Source: an uncultured Clostridia bacterium (lineage in GTDB: Bacteria; Bacillota; Clostridia; Oscillospirales; CAG-382). Taken from it: 43,562 nucleotides of DNA. Position 1 is the stretch's first letter. Each line of letters opens with the position of its first letter. The notes below the pieces were generated by a model. That model worked only from the letters and a program-made list of their open reading frames with translations. It ran no database searches and was not told the DNA's origin. The position numbers and the translations under genes were made by a program. The stretch lies in assembly GCA_947630765.1 (NCBI GenBank), contig CANRIX010000017.1, positions 1 to 43,562 of the forward strand. Direction: 5' to 3'. Shown piece after piece: positions 33,892-41,323 of the stretch.

Positions 33892-34672
33892 CCTTGCGCA
33901 CCCCTTCCCACATGATGATGGCGGCCGCGACGGCCGCGTTGAGGCTTTCGGTCCTGCCGGTCATCGGGATCACCACGCTGTGCGGACAGACGGCGAGCAG
34001 TTCCGGCGGGATCCCCTGCCCCTCGTTGCCGACGACGAAGCAGTCGTCCGCCCGCAGGTCGAATCCGCCCAGCCGCAGTTCCCGCTCCCCGAGAAACGCG
34101 GCGAACACCCGCCGCGACGACGCGTCGAACGAGCGCAGGAACGTCTCCGGGTCCGCGCAGACCGCCGTATCCCCCGCGAACAGAGCGCCCATGGAGGCGC
34201 GGACCGTCTTTGCCGCGTACACGTCCGCGCAGTCCGGCGACAGCACCGCAGTCCAGCCGAGCGACGACGCGGTGCGAATGACCGTGCCGACGTTGCCTGC
34301 GTCCCGCACAGACGACAGGAACAGCACGCGTCCCGGCGTCTCCGCCGCACGCGAAACCGTTCTCACGCAGTCGAGGTACCCCGAAACGGTCAAAAGCCCC
34401 TGCGGGGACTGCTCGGTAGAAAGCTTGGAAAACACGGATTCCGGCACGCCGCAGAGCGCATTCTCCGGGACCCGCCGCAGCAGCTCCGCGTAGGTCGTTT
34501 CCGCCCCGTCCCGCACGAACACCGTCTTCGGGCGATGTCCGAACCGCAGGTACTCCTCCAGCAGGTGTGCCCCTTCAAAGAAGAAGGTCCGCGTTTCCTC
34601 CCGGTATTTGCGCAGGGACAGCTTCCCGGTCTGCACGACCGCCGGATTGCTCCGGGATGCAATGCGTTTCAT
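33842..34672 (-). CDS. SpoU/TrmH-family RNA 2'-O-methyltransferase
   Basis: A 276-residue SPOUT methyltransferase. An N-terminal substrate-binding domain (about 1-110, REETRTFFFEGAHLLEEYLRFG) leads to the knotted SAM domain with motif 1 SSVRDAGNVGTVIRTASSLGW, motif 2 CFVVGNEGQGIPPELL and motif 3 VVIPMTGRTESLNAAVAAAIIMWE. It is probably an rRNA methylase of the RlmB/TsnR-like group; the target base cannot be told. It is first in the unit that continues through dprA, topA, rnc, smc and ftsY. Its last 16 codons overlap dprA. Confidence 0.92.
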   Translation of the reverse strand: MKRIASRSNPAVVQTGKLSLRKYREETRTFFFEGAHLLEEYLRFGHRPKTVFVRDGAETTYAELLRRVPENALCGVPESVFSKLSTEQSPQGLLTVSGYLDCVRTVSRAAETPGRVLFLSSVRDAGNVGTVIRTASSLGWTAVLSPDCADVYAAKTVRASMGALFAGDTAVCADPETFLRSFDASSRRVFAAFLGERELRLGGFDLRADDCFVVGNEGQGIPPELLAVCPHSVVIPMTGRTESLNAAVAAAIIMWEGVRKDGGTVSDLASARLRHL

Positions 34673-34693
34673 GGTTATCTTACCCCGACAAAG

Positions 34694-34741
34694 AAAAAAT
34701 CTGTACCAAGTCTTTCCTTTTTATAATAGTACAGATTTTTT
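34694..34741 (-). terminator. Inverted repeat after prmC, probable terminator overlapping a promoter
   Basis: AAAAAATCTGTAC (34694-34706) and GTACAGATTTTTT (34729-34741) are a perfect 13-bp inverted repeat with a 22-nt loop. On the minus strand the second arm ends in T6. It directly follows prmC. The stem is AT-rich, so strength is uncertain, and the repeat spans the -10 box of the downstream promoter. Confidence 0.6.
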
Positions 34742-34751
34742 TGCTTGTCAA
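34723..34751 (-). promoter_or_regulatory. Sigma-A promoter of the SpoU-methylase/dprA/topA/smc unit
   Basis: On the minus strand TTGACA (34751-34746), a 17-nt spacer and TATTAT (34728-34723). The stop codon TGA of prmC is part of the TTGACA box. Confidence 0.85.
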
Positions 34752-35596
34752 CCTTTTTTTCCGAAAACGACCCGATCATTTTTGGAATAGTCCTTCACGA
34801 CCCCGACGCTGTAGCCCGCTTTTTCCAGCAAATCGGACACTTCTTCCGCCTGGTCGTAGCCGATCTCGAACACCAGATACCCGTCCGGCTTGAGCAGCAG
34901 CGGGGCATACGCGATGATCGCACGGTAGTACCGCAGACCGTCCTCCCCGCCGTCGAGCGCGCTCTCCGGCTCGTAGCGGACCTCGGTGGAAAGCAGTTCG
35001 ATGTCGTCCGTCGGGATGTACGGCGGATTGGAAATCAGCAGGTCGAACGGTCTGCCCGCCTGCAGCGAAAGGGCGGCGTACTCCTCCTCGTCGAGCACGT
35101 CGAAGCGCAGGACCTGCACATTTTTCTGCTCACGCAGGTTGAACAGCGTGTATTTCAGCGCTTCGCGGGAGAGTTCGAGCGCGTAGCCCCTGCAATCCGG
35201 GCGGGCTGCGGCGAGCGCCTTCGCGATGCAGCCGCTCCCGGCACAGAGGTCGGCGAACAGGTCGCCGGGGCCAAGCAGCTTCAGCGCCGTTTCGACGCAG
35301 ACCTCCGTGTCGGAACGCGGGATGAAGCAGCCGCTGCCGACGGCGATCTCCTGCCCGTAAAAGGAACAGGAACCGAGGACATACTGCAGGGGCTTCCCCA
35401 TCGAAAGCTCGTAGATCGCTTTCCCGCAGAAGTCCTCCGCCTTTTCCGGCACCTCCGTGTCCGGCATGGCGAGCATCGTCCCCCGGTCGGTCTCCATCGC
35501 GGCGGCGAGCAGCAGGTCGGCGATGACCGCCCCTTCCTCCGGGTTCATTTTCTGCAGGATGTCACGCAGTCTCGTCCGATATTCCTTCAGCAACAT
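34748..35596 (-). CDS. prmC: Release-factor glutamine methyltransferase PrmC
   Basis: A 282-residue N5-glutamine methyltransferase. The N-terminal helical domain (MLLKEYRTRLRDILQKM to about residue 75, with GKPLQYVLGSCSFYG) binds the release factor; the SAM domain has FIPRSDTEVCVETAL, LFADLCAGSGCIAKALAAA and the catalytic FDLLISNPPYIP. It methylates the GGQ glutamine of RF1/RF2. ATG 35596 with GGAGGAAAG upstream is the start; it overlaps the DUF1385 gene by 35 nt. prfA, often adjacent, is not here, but the yqhQ-prmC pairing is common in Clostridia. Confidence 0.96.
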   Translation of the reverse strand: MLLKEYRTRLRDILQKMNPEEGAVIADLLLAAAMETDRGTMLAMPDTEVPEKAEDFCGKAIYELSMGKPLQYVLGSCSFYGQEIAVGSGCFIPRSDTEVCVETALKLLGPGDLFADLCAGSGCIAKALAAARPDCRGYALELSREALKYTLFNLREQKNVQVLRFDVLDEEEYAALSLQAGRPFDLLISNPPYIPTDDIELLSTEVRYEPESALDGGEDGLRYYRAIIAYAPLLLKPDGYLVFEIGYDQAEEVSDLLEKAGYSVGVVKDYSKNDRVVFGKKG

Positions 35597-36887
35597 CAGC
35601 GCTTTCCTCCGCTTTCGCTTGCTTCCGCTTGAGGTATTCGTCCTCGTACGGCACTTCAAAATCCGGGAATTCCTCCCGCAGGGCGGACTTGATGGAAACG
35701 ATGGCGACCTCCATCATCGAATCGTCCGGCTCGCGCGTCGTGATACGCTGCATCCAAAGCCCCGGCGCGGACAGGATCTTCACAAGGCGGTTGTCGTGCT
35801 TCCCGGCGTACCGAATGAATTCATACCCCAGCCCGACGCAGATCGGCAGAAGCGCGACCTTCAGCAGGATCCGCCACCAGCCCCACACGTTCGGAATGAA
35901 CACGATGGCGACGAAAATGGAAAGGAACACCATGACGAACATGAACGACGTCCCGCATCTCGGGTGGAACCGCTTCTGCTTTTTGACGTTCTCGACCGTC
36001 AGTTCCAGCCCCGCCTCATAGCAGAAGATGCTCTTGTGTTCCGCGCCGTGGTACTGATAGAGCCGCTTGATCTCCTTCATAAGCGAGGTCAGGTAGAGGT
36101 AGGCGATGAAGATAGCGATTTTGACGACGCCTTCCACAAGGCACTTGAGCCGGTTCATCCAGAACGACTGCTCGCGGACGATCGTCTCCGTTTCTCCGAA
36201 CAGCTCCATTGTCAGCTCGTCGCCGTTCACCTCCGCGGAGCAGACCTCATATCCGTCGAGGAAAAGCTTCCCGTCCTCGAGTGTGTACGGGACAGGCTCG
36301 CCAAAGGACGTTCTTTCGGTCCCGTCGGCATATTCGTAGCTGTCCGTAAAGAGTCCGTCCTTAAATTCCATCACATAGGAAGCATAGGAGGTCCCTTCCC
36401 CCTCGCTCCGCCACGTCCCCTCGATCCCGCTCGGGAAAAGCAGGTTCGTCAGGAACGCCGGCAAAGCGATGAACAGCCCGAGCGCCAGCGCGACGCCCAG
36501 CACGACGGACACGGCGGAAATGACCGAAAGCATTCCCTTGCCGAAGTGTTTATCCAGCCATTGATCGAATTTGGAGGGCTCCTCGCTCTTCAGCTCCTCC
36601 TCCAGCCCCATCATCTCCGTCGAAGCGGTCAGGGTCGAAAAGGACAGGATGAACATCTCCACCAGATTGACCACACCGCGAATGATCGGCAGATTCAAGA
36701 TTTTGTACCGATCCCGGACGGTCTGGGTCTTTTTCGAGCGGACCACGATCTCCCCGTCGTCCGTGCGCCGGACGGCGATGGCGGTGGTCGTCGGACTGCG
36801 CATCATCACGCCTTCCATGACCGCCTGCCCGCCGACTTTCCCGAGCCGAGGGTCGCGGGGCTGTTTTTTCTCTATTTTCTTGCTCAA
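35562..36887 (-). CDS. yqhQ: DUF1385 (YqhQ-type) membrane protein with an inserted domain
   Basis: A 441-residue protein. The DUF1385 core is clear: GKVGGQAVMEGVMMRSPT (17-32), PIIRGVVNLVEMFILS, the conserved YHGAEHKSIFCYEAG (279-293), KRFHPRCGTSFMF (306-317), membrane helices about 120-150, 245-270, 318-360, and APGLWMQRITTREPDD. Between the first helix pair and the next helix there is a soluble stretch (about 154-238) with tyrosine-rich beta character (GTWRSEGEGTSYASYVMEF, GKLFLDGYEVC) that the usual 300-330-residue family lacks. The function of the family is not established. It has its own promoter, divergent from the RNHCP gene. Confidence 0.92.
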   Translation of the reverse strand: MSKKIEKKQPRDPRLGKVGGQAVMEGVMMRSPTTTAIAVRRTDDGEIVVRSKKTQTVRDRYKILNLPIIRGVVNLVEMFILSFSTLTASTEMMGLEEELKSEEPSKFDQWLDKHFGKGMLSVISAVSVVLGVALALGLFIALPAFLTNLLFPSGIEGTWRSEGEGTSYASYVMEFKDGLFTDSYEYADGTERTSFGEPVPYTLEDGKLFLDGYEVCSAEVNGDELTMELFGETETIVREQSFWMNRLKCLVEGVVKIAIFIAYLYLTSLMKEIKRLYQYHGAEHKSIFCYEAGLELTVENVKKQKRFHPRCGTSFMFVMVFLSIFVAIVFIPNVWGWWRILLKVALLPICVGLGYEFIRYAGKHDNRLVKILSAPGLWMQRITTREPDDSMMEVAIVSIKSALREEFPDFEVPYEDEYLKRKQAKAEESADVAEGISDETA

Positions 36888-36904
36888 AATTTCACCTTCC
36901 GTTC

Positions 36905-36933
36905 TTGCTTTTTCCTTATTTTTGTATTATACT
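36905..36933 (+). promoter_or_regulatory. Sigma-A promoter of the RNHCP gene
   Basis: TTGCTT (36905-36910), a 17-nt spacer and TATACT (36928-36933), about 53 nt before the GTG start. Confidence 0.75.
36926..36931 (-). promoter_or_regulatory. -10 box of the divergent yqhQ-prmC promoter
   Basis: On the minus strand this reads TATAAT, 39 bp before the yqhQ start. Its -35 region is poor (AT-rich). It shares bases with the -10 of the plus-strand promoter, so the two promoters cannot be occupied at once. Confidence 0.55.
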
Positions 36934-36985
36934 ATGATTGAAAGCCAAAAATAAAAACGAATTGTAAATTTTCAGGTGCTTTTTC

Positions 36986-37306
36986 GTGGATACCAAACGA
37001 TTTGTGAAAAACGACAGCGGTTTTGTCTGCGGACATTGCGGGAAGGACGTCCCGCCCCTGCGCTACACGTCCCGCAACCATTGCCCGTTCTGCCTCTGGT
37101 CGAAGCACGTCGACGTGCTTCCGGGCGACCGCGCCTGCGCCTGCGGCGGGCTGATGAAGCCGGTCGCCGTCGCCGTGCATTCCCGCAAGGGGTTTCTCAT
37201 CACGCATAAATGCCTGGTCTGCGGGGCGGAAAAGCCCAATCGCTCCCAGCAGGACGACGATACGGACCTGCTGATTCGCCTGACCAACCCGTACAACGTT
37301 TCCTGA
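36986..37306 (+). CDS. RNHCP-domain zinc-binding protein
   Basis: A 106-residue soluble protein with the family's name-giving RNHCPFCLWSKHVD. Zinc-type cysteine pairs are VCGHCGK near residue 15, CPFC, CACGG and CLVCG, so two zinc ribbons are likely. The role of the family is unknown; some resemblance to small ribosome-associated or nucleic-acid-binding ribbons is only suggestive. The start is GTG 36986 with a weak ribosome site (CAGG). It is followed after 27 nt by the membrane protein gene, so the two form an operon. Confidence 0.85.
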   Translation: MDTKRFVKNDSGFVCGHCGKDVPPLRYTSRNHCPFCLWSKHVDVLPGDRACACGGLMKPVAVAVHSRKGFLITHKCLVCGAEKPNRSQQDDDTDLLIRLTNPYNVS

Positions 37307-37333
37307 ATCAACGCCAAAGGAGGCTTCCTAAAT

Positions 37334-38425
37334 ATGACTGAACCGACTGCGGAAAAGCGTCCGACGAACGCTTCCCCATCGCCAAAGCGTTTTTGGACTG
37401 CCGGCTCCCTGCCGCTTCTGCTGACCGCCCTGCTCGCCTGCGCCGCCGCGCTCTGCTTCCGCCCGAGCGCCGGGCGGTGGATGATGTTCCCGGTATACCC
37501 GGTCTGCGTCGGGCTTGCGGCGCTTTTGCCGGGCAAGCGCTGGGCGCGTGCGACGCTGTTCCTCGCCCTGACGGCGTTTCTCAACCTCGTCGAGGCGGAT
37601 ACCGTCCCGGAAGCGCTGTTCGTCCTGGGCGCGGCAGCCGTGTTCTTCGTGCTCGTCGAGCTTGCGGTCTGGTGCTTCCGACGGAAGAAACGACTCACCG
37701 CCGCGCTCGGCGTCGTCATGGCGGTCGGCTGCCTTTGCGCGAACGCCCTGCTGTTCGGCGACCCGATCTCCGCCGCCCTCGCGCAGAAAAAGATCGACGC
37801 GTACATCGAGCAGACCTACGATGTCGAAACCGGCGGGCACCTGTTCGACGTCCTGCGCTTCGACACCCGCCACCGCGTCTACACCCTGTCCGCAGCCTGC
37901 GAAAAATATCCGAACCTGACCGGCGAGATCTTCGTAAGCGGGGATTACGTCGTCGACCACTACAAAACCCTTCTGGAATCGCTGGAGATGCAGGACCCCG
38001 CTTCCGCCGTCCTTTCGGCGCTCGCGGACGCGTTCCCGAACGATACCTTCCACGTCGATAAATTGGGGATCGACGGTCTGATTCGACCGGGAACGCATTA
38101 CAGCATCTACAACGAGACCGATTACGGACAAAAGACCTCCTTCTGCGTCCGGCTCAGCGGGACGATCAGCGAGGAAAGGCTGTTCGAGCGGGCGCAAAAC
38201 TACCTCGACGTGCTTTCCGGCGAGGGGGTGCCGTTCGGGGACATCGTGTTCGTCGGCGGCGTCGGGATCCGCTGCCGCCCGTGTCTGACGCCCGTCGACC
38301 GAGTCGGGCTGTTCTACGACGGGCTGAAAAAAGGCATGTACGTCATGCGCCACCCGGAAAATTACGCCTACCTCGCGACGAACGGTCTGCTCGACTGCAT
38401 CGACTGCTTCGCCGAAAAGGAATAA
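37334..38425 (+). CDS. Unknown membrane protein with a C-terminal soluble domain
   Basis: A 363-residue protein. A polar N-terminus of about 22 residues is followed by five hydrophobic segments (about 25-42, 49-67, 72-88, 93-114, 120-141) and a soluble domain of about 220 residues (DAYIEQTYDVETGGHLFDVLRFD to FAEKE). I recognise no enzyme motif. The C-terminal domain contains YVRVD-like beta and alpha alternation and three cysteines near the end (IRCRPC, LLDCIDC). AAAGGAGG precedes ATG at 9 nt. It is second in the operon with the RNHCP gene and ends at a strong terminator. Function unknown. Confidence 0.8.
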   Translation: MTEPTAEKRPTNASPSPKRFWTAGSLPLLLTALLACAAALCFRPSAGRWMMFPVYPVCVGLAALLPGKRWARATLFLALTAFLNLVEADTVPEALFVLGAAAVFFVLVELAVWCFRRKKRLTAALGVVMAVGCLCANALLFGDPISAALAQKKIDAYIEQTYDVETGGHLFDVLRFDTRHRVYTLSAACEKYPNLTGEIFVSGDYVVDHYKTLLESLEMQDPASAVLSALADAFPNDTFHVDKLGIDGLIRPGTHYSIYNETDYGQKTSFCVRLSGTISEERLFERAQNYLDVLSGEGVPFGDIVFVGGVGIRCRPCLTPVDRVGLFYDGLKKGMYVMRHPENYAYLATNGLLDCIDCFAEKE

Positions 38426-38434
38426 CGAACGAAG

Positions 38435-38458
38435 AAAGCCGCGGTATGCGGCTTTTTT
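38435..38458 (+). terminator. Bidirectional-looking terminator between the membrane-protein gene and feoB
   Basis: AAGCCGC-GGTAT-GCGGCTT followed by T6 on the plus strand; the A-rich side gives a weaker T-tract for minus-strand transcripts. The convergent feoB gene ends at 38458. Confidence 0.85.
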
Positions 38459-40425
38459 CATTCCAAAAGTACTGCAAAACGATAAACGACAAACGCGCAC
38501 ACCCATGCGGCGGCAAGCTGGTACGCGAAAGCGGCGACGGCATACCGCCGCTTCCCGAACTCCCGCGCCATCGCGCCCATCGCCGCGAAGCACGGCAGGT
38601 ACAGCAGGAAGAATACCAGAAACGATAGCACGGCGGGAAGGTTCGGCAGCGCTCCGGCGCTTTGCAGGGTCTGTGCGAGCGTCCCTTCCCCCGCACCGAA
38701 CAGGACCGAGAGCGTGCTGACGACCGCTTCCTTCGCCGAAAGCCCGGAAAGCAGCGCGGCAGCAAGCCGCCAATCCCCGAACCCGAGCGGCGCGAACACC
38801 GGCGCAAGCCAGCGCGAGCAGGCGGCAAGCAGGCTGTCCTCCTGCGGCGCCGGACGGAAGGACGTGTCGAAACTGCGCAACGCCCAAACGGCGACGGAAG
38901 CGAGCAGCAGCACCGTGAACGCCCGCTTGACGAACGCCTTTCCCCGCTCCCAGGTATGCGCCGCCACCGCGCCGAGCGTCGGCAGACGGTAGGGCGGCAA
39001 TTCCAGCAGCAGCGCCCCGGACGACCCGGTCAGGACCTTCCGCGAAAGCAGTGCGGTCGAAAGCAGTCCGACGGTCACGCCGAACAGGTAGAGCGCAAAC
39101 AGCACCCACGGGGCGGAATGCGGGAAGAACGCCCCGCAGAGCAGGGTCAGCAGCGGGACCTTCGCCGAGCAGGCGACGAACGGCAGGAGCAGGACGGTCA
39201 GCAGCTTCTCCCGACGGGAGGAAAGCGTCCGAGTCGCCAGCACCGCCGGCACCGTACAGCCGAACCCCAGAAGCGCCGGTACCAGCGCCCGCCCGGAAAG
39301 CCCGAACCGCCGCATCGGACGGTCCAGCACGAACGCCACGCGAGCGAGGTAGCCGCTGTCCTCCAGCAGGGAAAGGAAAAAGAACAGCGAAAGCACGGTC
39401 GGCAGGAACAGCAGAACGCTCCCGACCCCGGCGAGCACCCCGTCGACGACCAGCGAACGCACCGTATCCGCCACGCCGGCGCTCCGCATCGCCGCGTCCG
39501 CCCAGCCGGAAAACTGCGCGAGCAGCATCCCGAGCAGGTCCTCCAAAAAGGCGCCAAACACCCGAAACGTCAGGAAAAAAACCGCAAAAAGCAGGAGAAA
39601 GAAGATCGGAACGGCGAATACCCGGTGGGTCAGCACGCGGTCCGCGCGGCGGGTGGCAGTGTCCGCCGGACGGGCGGGGTCCGCCGTGACCCCTTTGCAG
39701 AGCGCGTCGACGGCGTCGTACCGCGTCCGCACCAGCTCGGCGACCGGGTCGTCCGGCAATGCGGCGCGAAGTCGGGAAAGAAGTTCTTCCGGCAGACCGC
39801 GCAGGGGCTTTTCCTCCCCCATCACCGCGCAGGAGAACAGGAATTCCGCCGGGTACGGCAGACTGAGCGTCTCCACCCGCCCGCAAAAGGATTCCCGAAG
39901 CCGTCCGAGCGGCGAATCGGCGGAAAGAAGTCCTCCCGTCCGCACCGGCGGCAGGGCGCACAGCGCGTCCGCCAGCGCGTCCACCCCGTCCCCGTCGGAC
40001 GCGCACACCGGGAATACCGGCACGCCCAGCCGTTTTTCCAGTTCCGGCAGGTCGTAGGTCCGCCCGCTCGCCTGCGCGACGTCCATCAGGTTCAGCGCAA
40101 GAACCGTCGGAACGCCCAGCTCCAGAAGCTGCGTCGTCAGGTACAACTGCCGCTCCGGGCAGGTCGCGTCCAGCACCTGCAGCAGGAAATCGGGCGGGTT
40201 TTCGAGCAGGTCGTCCCGCGCGACGGCTTCCTCGGCGGTGTAGGGAAAGAGCGAATACAGCCCCGGCAGGTCGACCAGCTCGACGTCCGGGTGTCCGCGC
40301 AGCGTCCCGCTCGCCCGCTCGACCGTCACGCCGGGGAAATTGCCGATGTGCTGGTGTGCGCCGGTCAAGCGGTTGAACAGCGTGCTTTTCCCGCAGTTCG
40401 GCAATCCGACGAGCGCCCCTCTCAC
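38458..40425 (-). CDS. feoB: Ferrous iron transport protein FeoB
   Basis: A 655-residue Fe(II) transporter with an N-terminal G protein: G1 GLPNCGKSTLFNRLTG, G2 GNFPGVTVERASG, G3 DLPGLYSL, G4 NLMD. A GDI-like helical region leads to the membrane part with two Gate domains and FeoB core helices (about 280-655, for example LVPALLGFGCTVPAVLATRTL with the conserved Cys). Start GTG 40425 is preceded by AAGGAA and overlaps the feoA stop (GTGA). It takes up ferrous iron under low-oxygen conditions. The gene ends at the terminator it shares with the convergent gene. Confidence 0.97.
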   Translation of the reverse strand: MRGALVGLPNCGKSTLFNRLTGAHQHIGNFPGVTVERASGTLRGHPDVELVDLPGLYSLFPYTAEEAVARDDLLENPPDFLLQVLDATCPERQLYLTTQLLELGVPTVLALNLMDVAQASGRTYDLPELEKRLGVPVFPVCASDGDGVDALADALCALPPVRTGGLLSADSPLGRLRESFCGRVETLSLPYPAEFLFSCAVMGEEKPLRGLPEELLSRLRAALPDDPVAELVRTRYDAVDALCKGVTADPARPADTATRRADRVLTHRVFAVPIFFLLLFAVFFLTFRVFGAFLEDLLGMLLAQFSGWADAAMRSAGVADTVRSLVVDGVLAGVGSVLLFLPTVLSLFFFLSLLEDSGYLARVAFVLDRPMRRFGLSGRALVPALLGFGCTVPAVLATRTLSSRREKLLTVLLLPFVACSAKVPLLTLLCGAFFPHSAPWVLFALYLFGVTVGLLSTALLSRKVLTGSSGALLLELPPYRLPTLGAVAAHTWERGKAFVKRAFTVLLLASVAVWALRSFDTSFRPAPQEDSLLAACSRWLAPVFAPLGFGDWRLAAALLSGLSAKEAVVSTLSVLFGAGEGTLAQTLQSAGALPNLPAVLSFLVFFLLYLPCFAAMGAMAREFGKRRYAVAAFAYQLAAAWVCAFVVYRFAVLLE

Positions 40426-40664
40426 GCTTCCTTCCCCTCCACCAAAATCTCCTTCGCGTCCGACGCACGCAGGGTCAGCTCGTATCCCCGCAGGAAAAAC
40501 AGCATCGGGTCGCCGAACGGGGCGCGTCCGCGCACGGTCACGACCGTCCCCGGCAGGAACCCCAGCTCCAGCAATCGCCTGCGCAGACGGAAATCCCCCT
40601 CGCTTCGGACCTCCCGCACGACAGCGGAAACGCCCGGAAGCAGCGTCGACAGGGGTCGGCGCAC
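40422..40664 (-). CDS. feoA: Ferrous iron transport accessory protein FeoA
   Basis: An 80-residue SH3-like protein: LSTLLPGVSAVVREVRSEGDFRLRRRLLELGFLPGTVVTVRGRAPFGDPMLFFLRGYELTLRASDAKEILVE. It matches FeoA, which binds and modulates FeoB. Start GTG 40664, with AAGGAA 10 nt upstream. feoA and feoB overlap by 4 nt and must be cotranslated. The 170-bp region shared with the divergent mazF holds a complex dyad; no clear Fur box was recognised. Confidence 0.93.
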   Translation of the reverse strand: MRRPLSTLLPGVSAVVREVRSEGDFRLRRRLLELGFLPGTVVTVRGRAPFGDPMLFFLRGYELTLRASDAKEILVEGKEA

Positions 40665-40739
40665 CTTTCATCGCTTCCTTTCTTCGTAAAAACCAATTGA
40701 AAATTTTCCCGGCAAAAGAGGTATAAACCCCCTCCGTAT

Positions 40740-40784
40740 GGCGAAACTAAATCCGTAAGGCAAAGGGACGGATTTCGTATCGCC
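40740..40784. promoter_or_regulatory. Interrupted dyad in the feoA-mazF divergent region
   Basis: GGCGA-aact-AAATCCG, 13 bases, then CGGATTT-cgta-TCGCC. Twelve base pairs are symmetric in two blocks with 4-nt offsets. It lies between two divergent genes, so it could be an operator for either, or a leader hairpin of the mazF mRNA. Confidence 0.45.
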
Positions 40785-40835
40785 GGAATCCCTCCCGCAA
40801 CATATTCTGTTAAGGGACAAAGAGGAGTGTTTATT

Positions 40836-41234
40836 TTGAAGGGACAAAGCGGAAACGGCGTTCGCCGCGGAGACATCTATTACGCCGACCTCAGCCCCGT
40901 CGTCGGCTCGGAACAGGGCGGGGTCCGACCGGTGTTAATCGTACAGAATGACATCGGGAACCGGTACAGCCCGACGGTGATCGCGGCGGCCATCACCAGC
41001 CAGACCGGGAAAGCCAAACTGCCGACGCACATCGAAGTGCAGAGCGAACCGCCCGCCGGCGGGACGCGGAATGGTCTTGCCAAGAATTCCATCATCCTGC
41101 TCGAGCAGATCCGCACCATCGACAAACGGCGGCTGCGGGAAAAGATGGGCAGGCTCGACGACCAGACCATGCAGATGGTGGATAACGCCATCTCCGTCAG
41201 CTTCGGGCTGCACGACAACGCGACGACGGCGTAA
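40836..41234 (+). CDS. mazF: MazF/EndoA-type endoribonuclease toxin without a visible antitoxin
   Basis: A 132-residue PemK/MazF protein: [48 protein letters not shown] with the catalytic Arg of GGVRPV, then LPTHIEV and the [17 protein letters not shown] segment with the conserved Gln-Ile-Arg. It resembles Bacillus EndoA, which cuts mRNA at UACAU-type sites. TTG 40836 is preferred over GTG 40827 because AGAGGAG lies 8 nt upstream of the TTG and directly touches the GTG. The antitoxin gene (EndoAI/MazE) normally just upstream is absent; feoA is divergent there. An 11-bp direct repeat (AAGGGACAAAG) flanks the start at 40812 and 40839. Confidence 0.9.
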   Translation: MKGQSGNGVRRGDIYYADLSPVVGSEQGGVRPVLIVQNDIGNRYSPTVIAAAITSQTGKAKLPTHIEVQSEPPAGGTRNGLAKNSIILLEQIRTIDKRRLREKMGRLDDQTMQMVDNAISVSFGLHDNATTA

Positions 41235-41269
41235 ACCGCCGGTAAACGCCGAAAAAACGCCGAACCACA

Positions 41270-41320
41270 AAAAACGGGAAAGAACGCAAACGGGACTTGC
41301 TTCCGCCGGCGTTCTTTCCT
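41270..41320 (-). terminator. Terminator of the DUF4855 gene, between it and convergent mazF
   Basis: GGAAAGAACGC (41277-41287) and GCGTTCTTTCC (41309-41319) form a perfect 11-bp inverted repeat with a 21-nt loop. The minus strand has a T6 tract; the plus strand tail is CTTTCTT, so it may also stop mazF transcripts. Confidence 0.75.
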
Positions 41321-41323
41321 TTC

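Noticed and set aside
40665..40826. A Fur box or antitoxin gene between feoA and mazF
   Set aside because: No sequence close to the Fur consensus and no ORF of antitoxin size with a ribosome site on the plus strand. A TTGAAA/TATAAA pair is present but with a 19-nt spacer, so I did not call a promoter.
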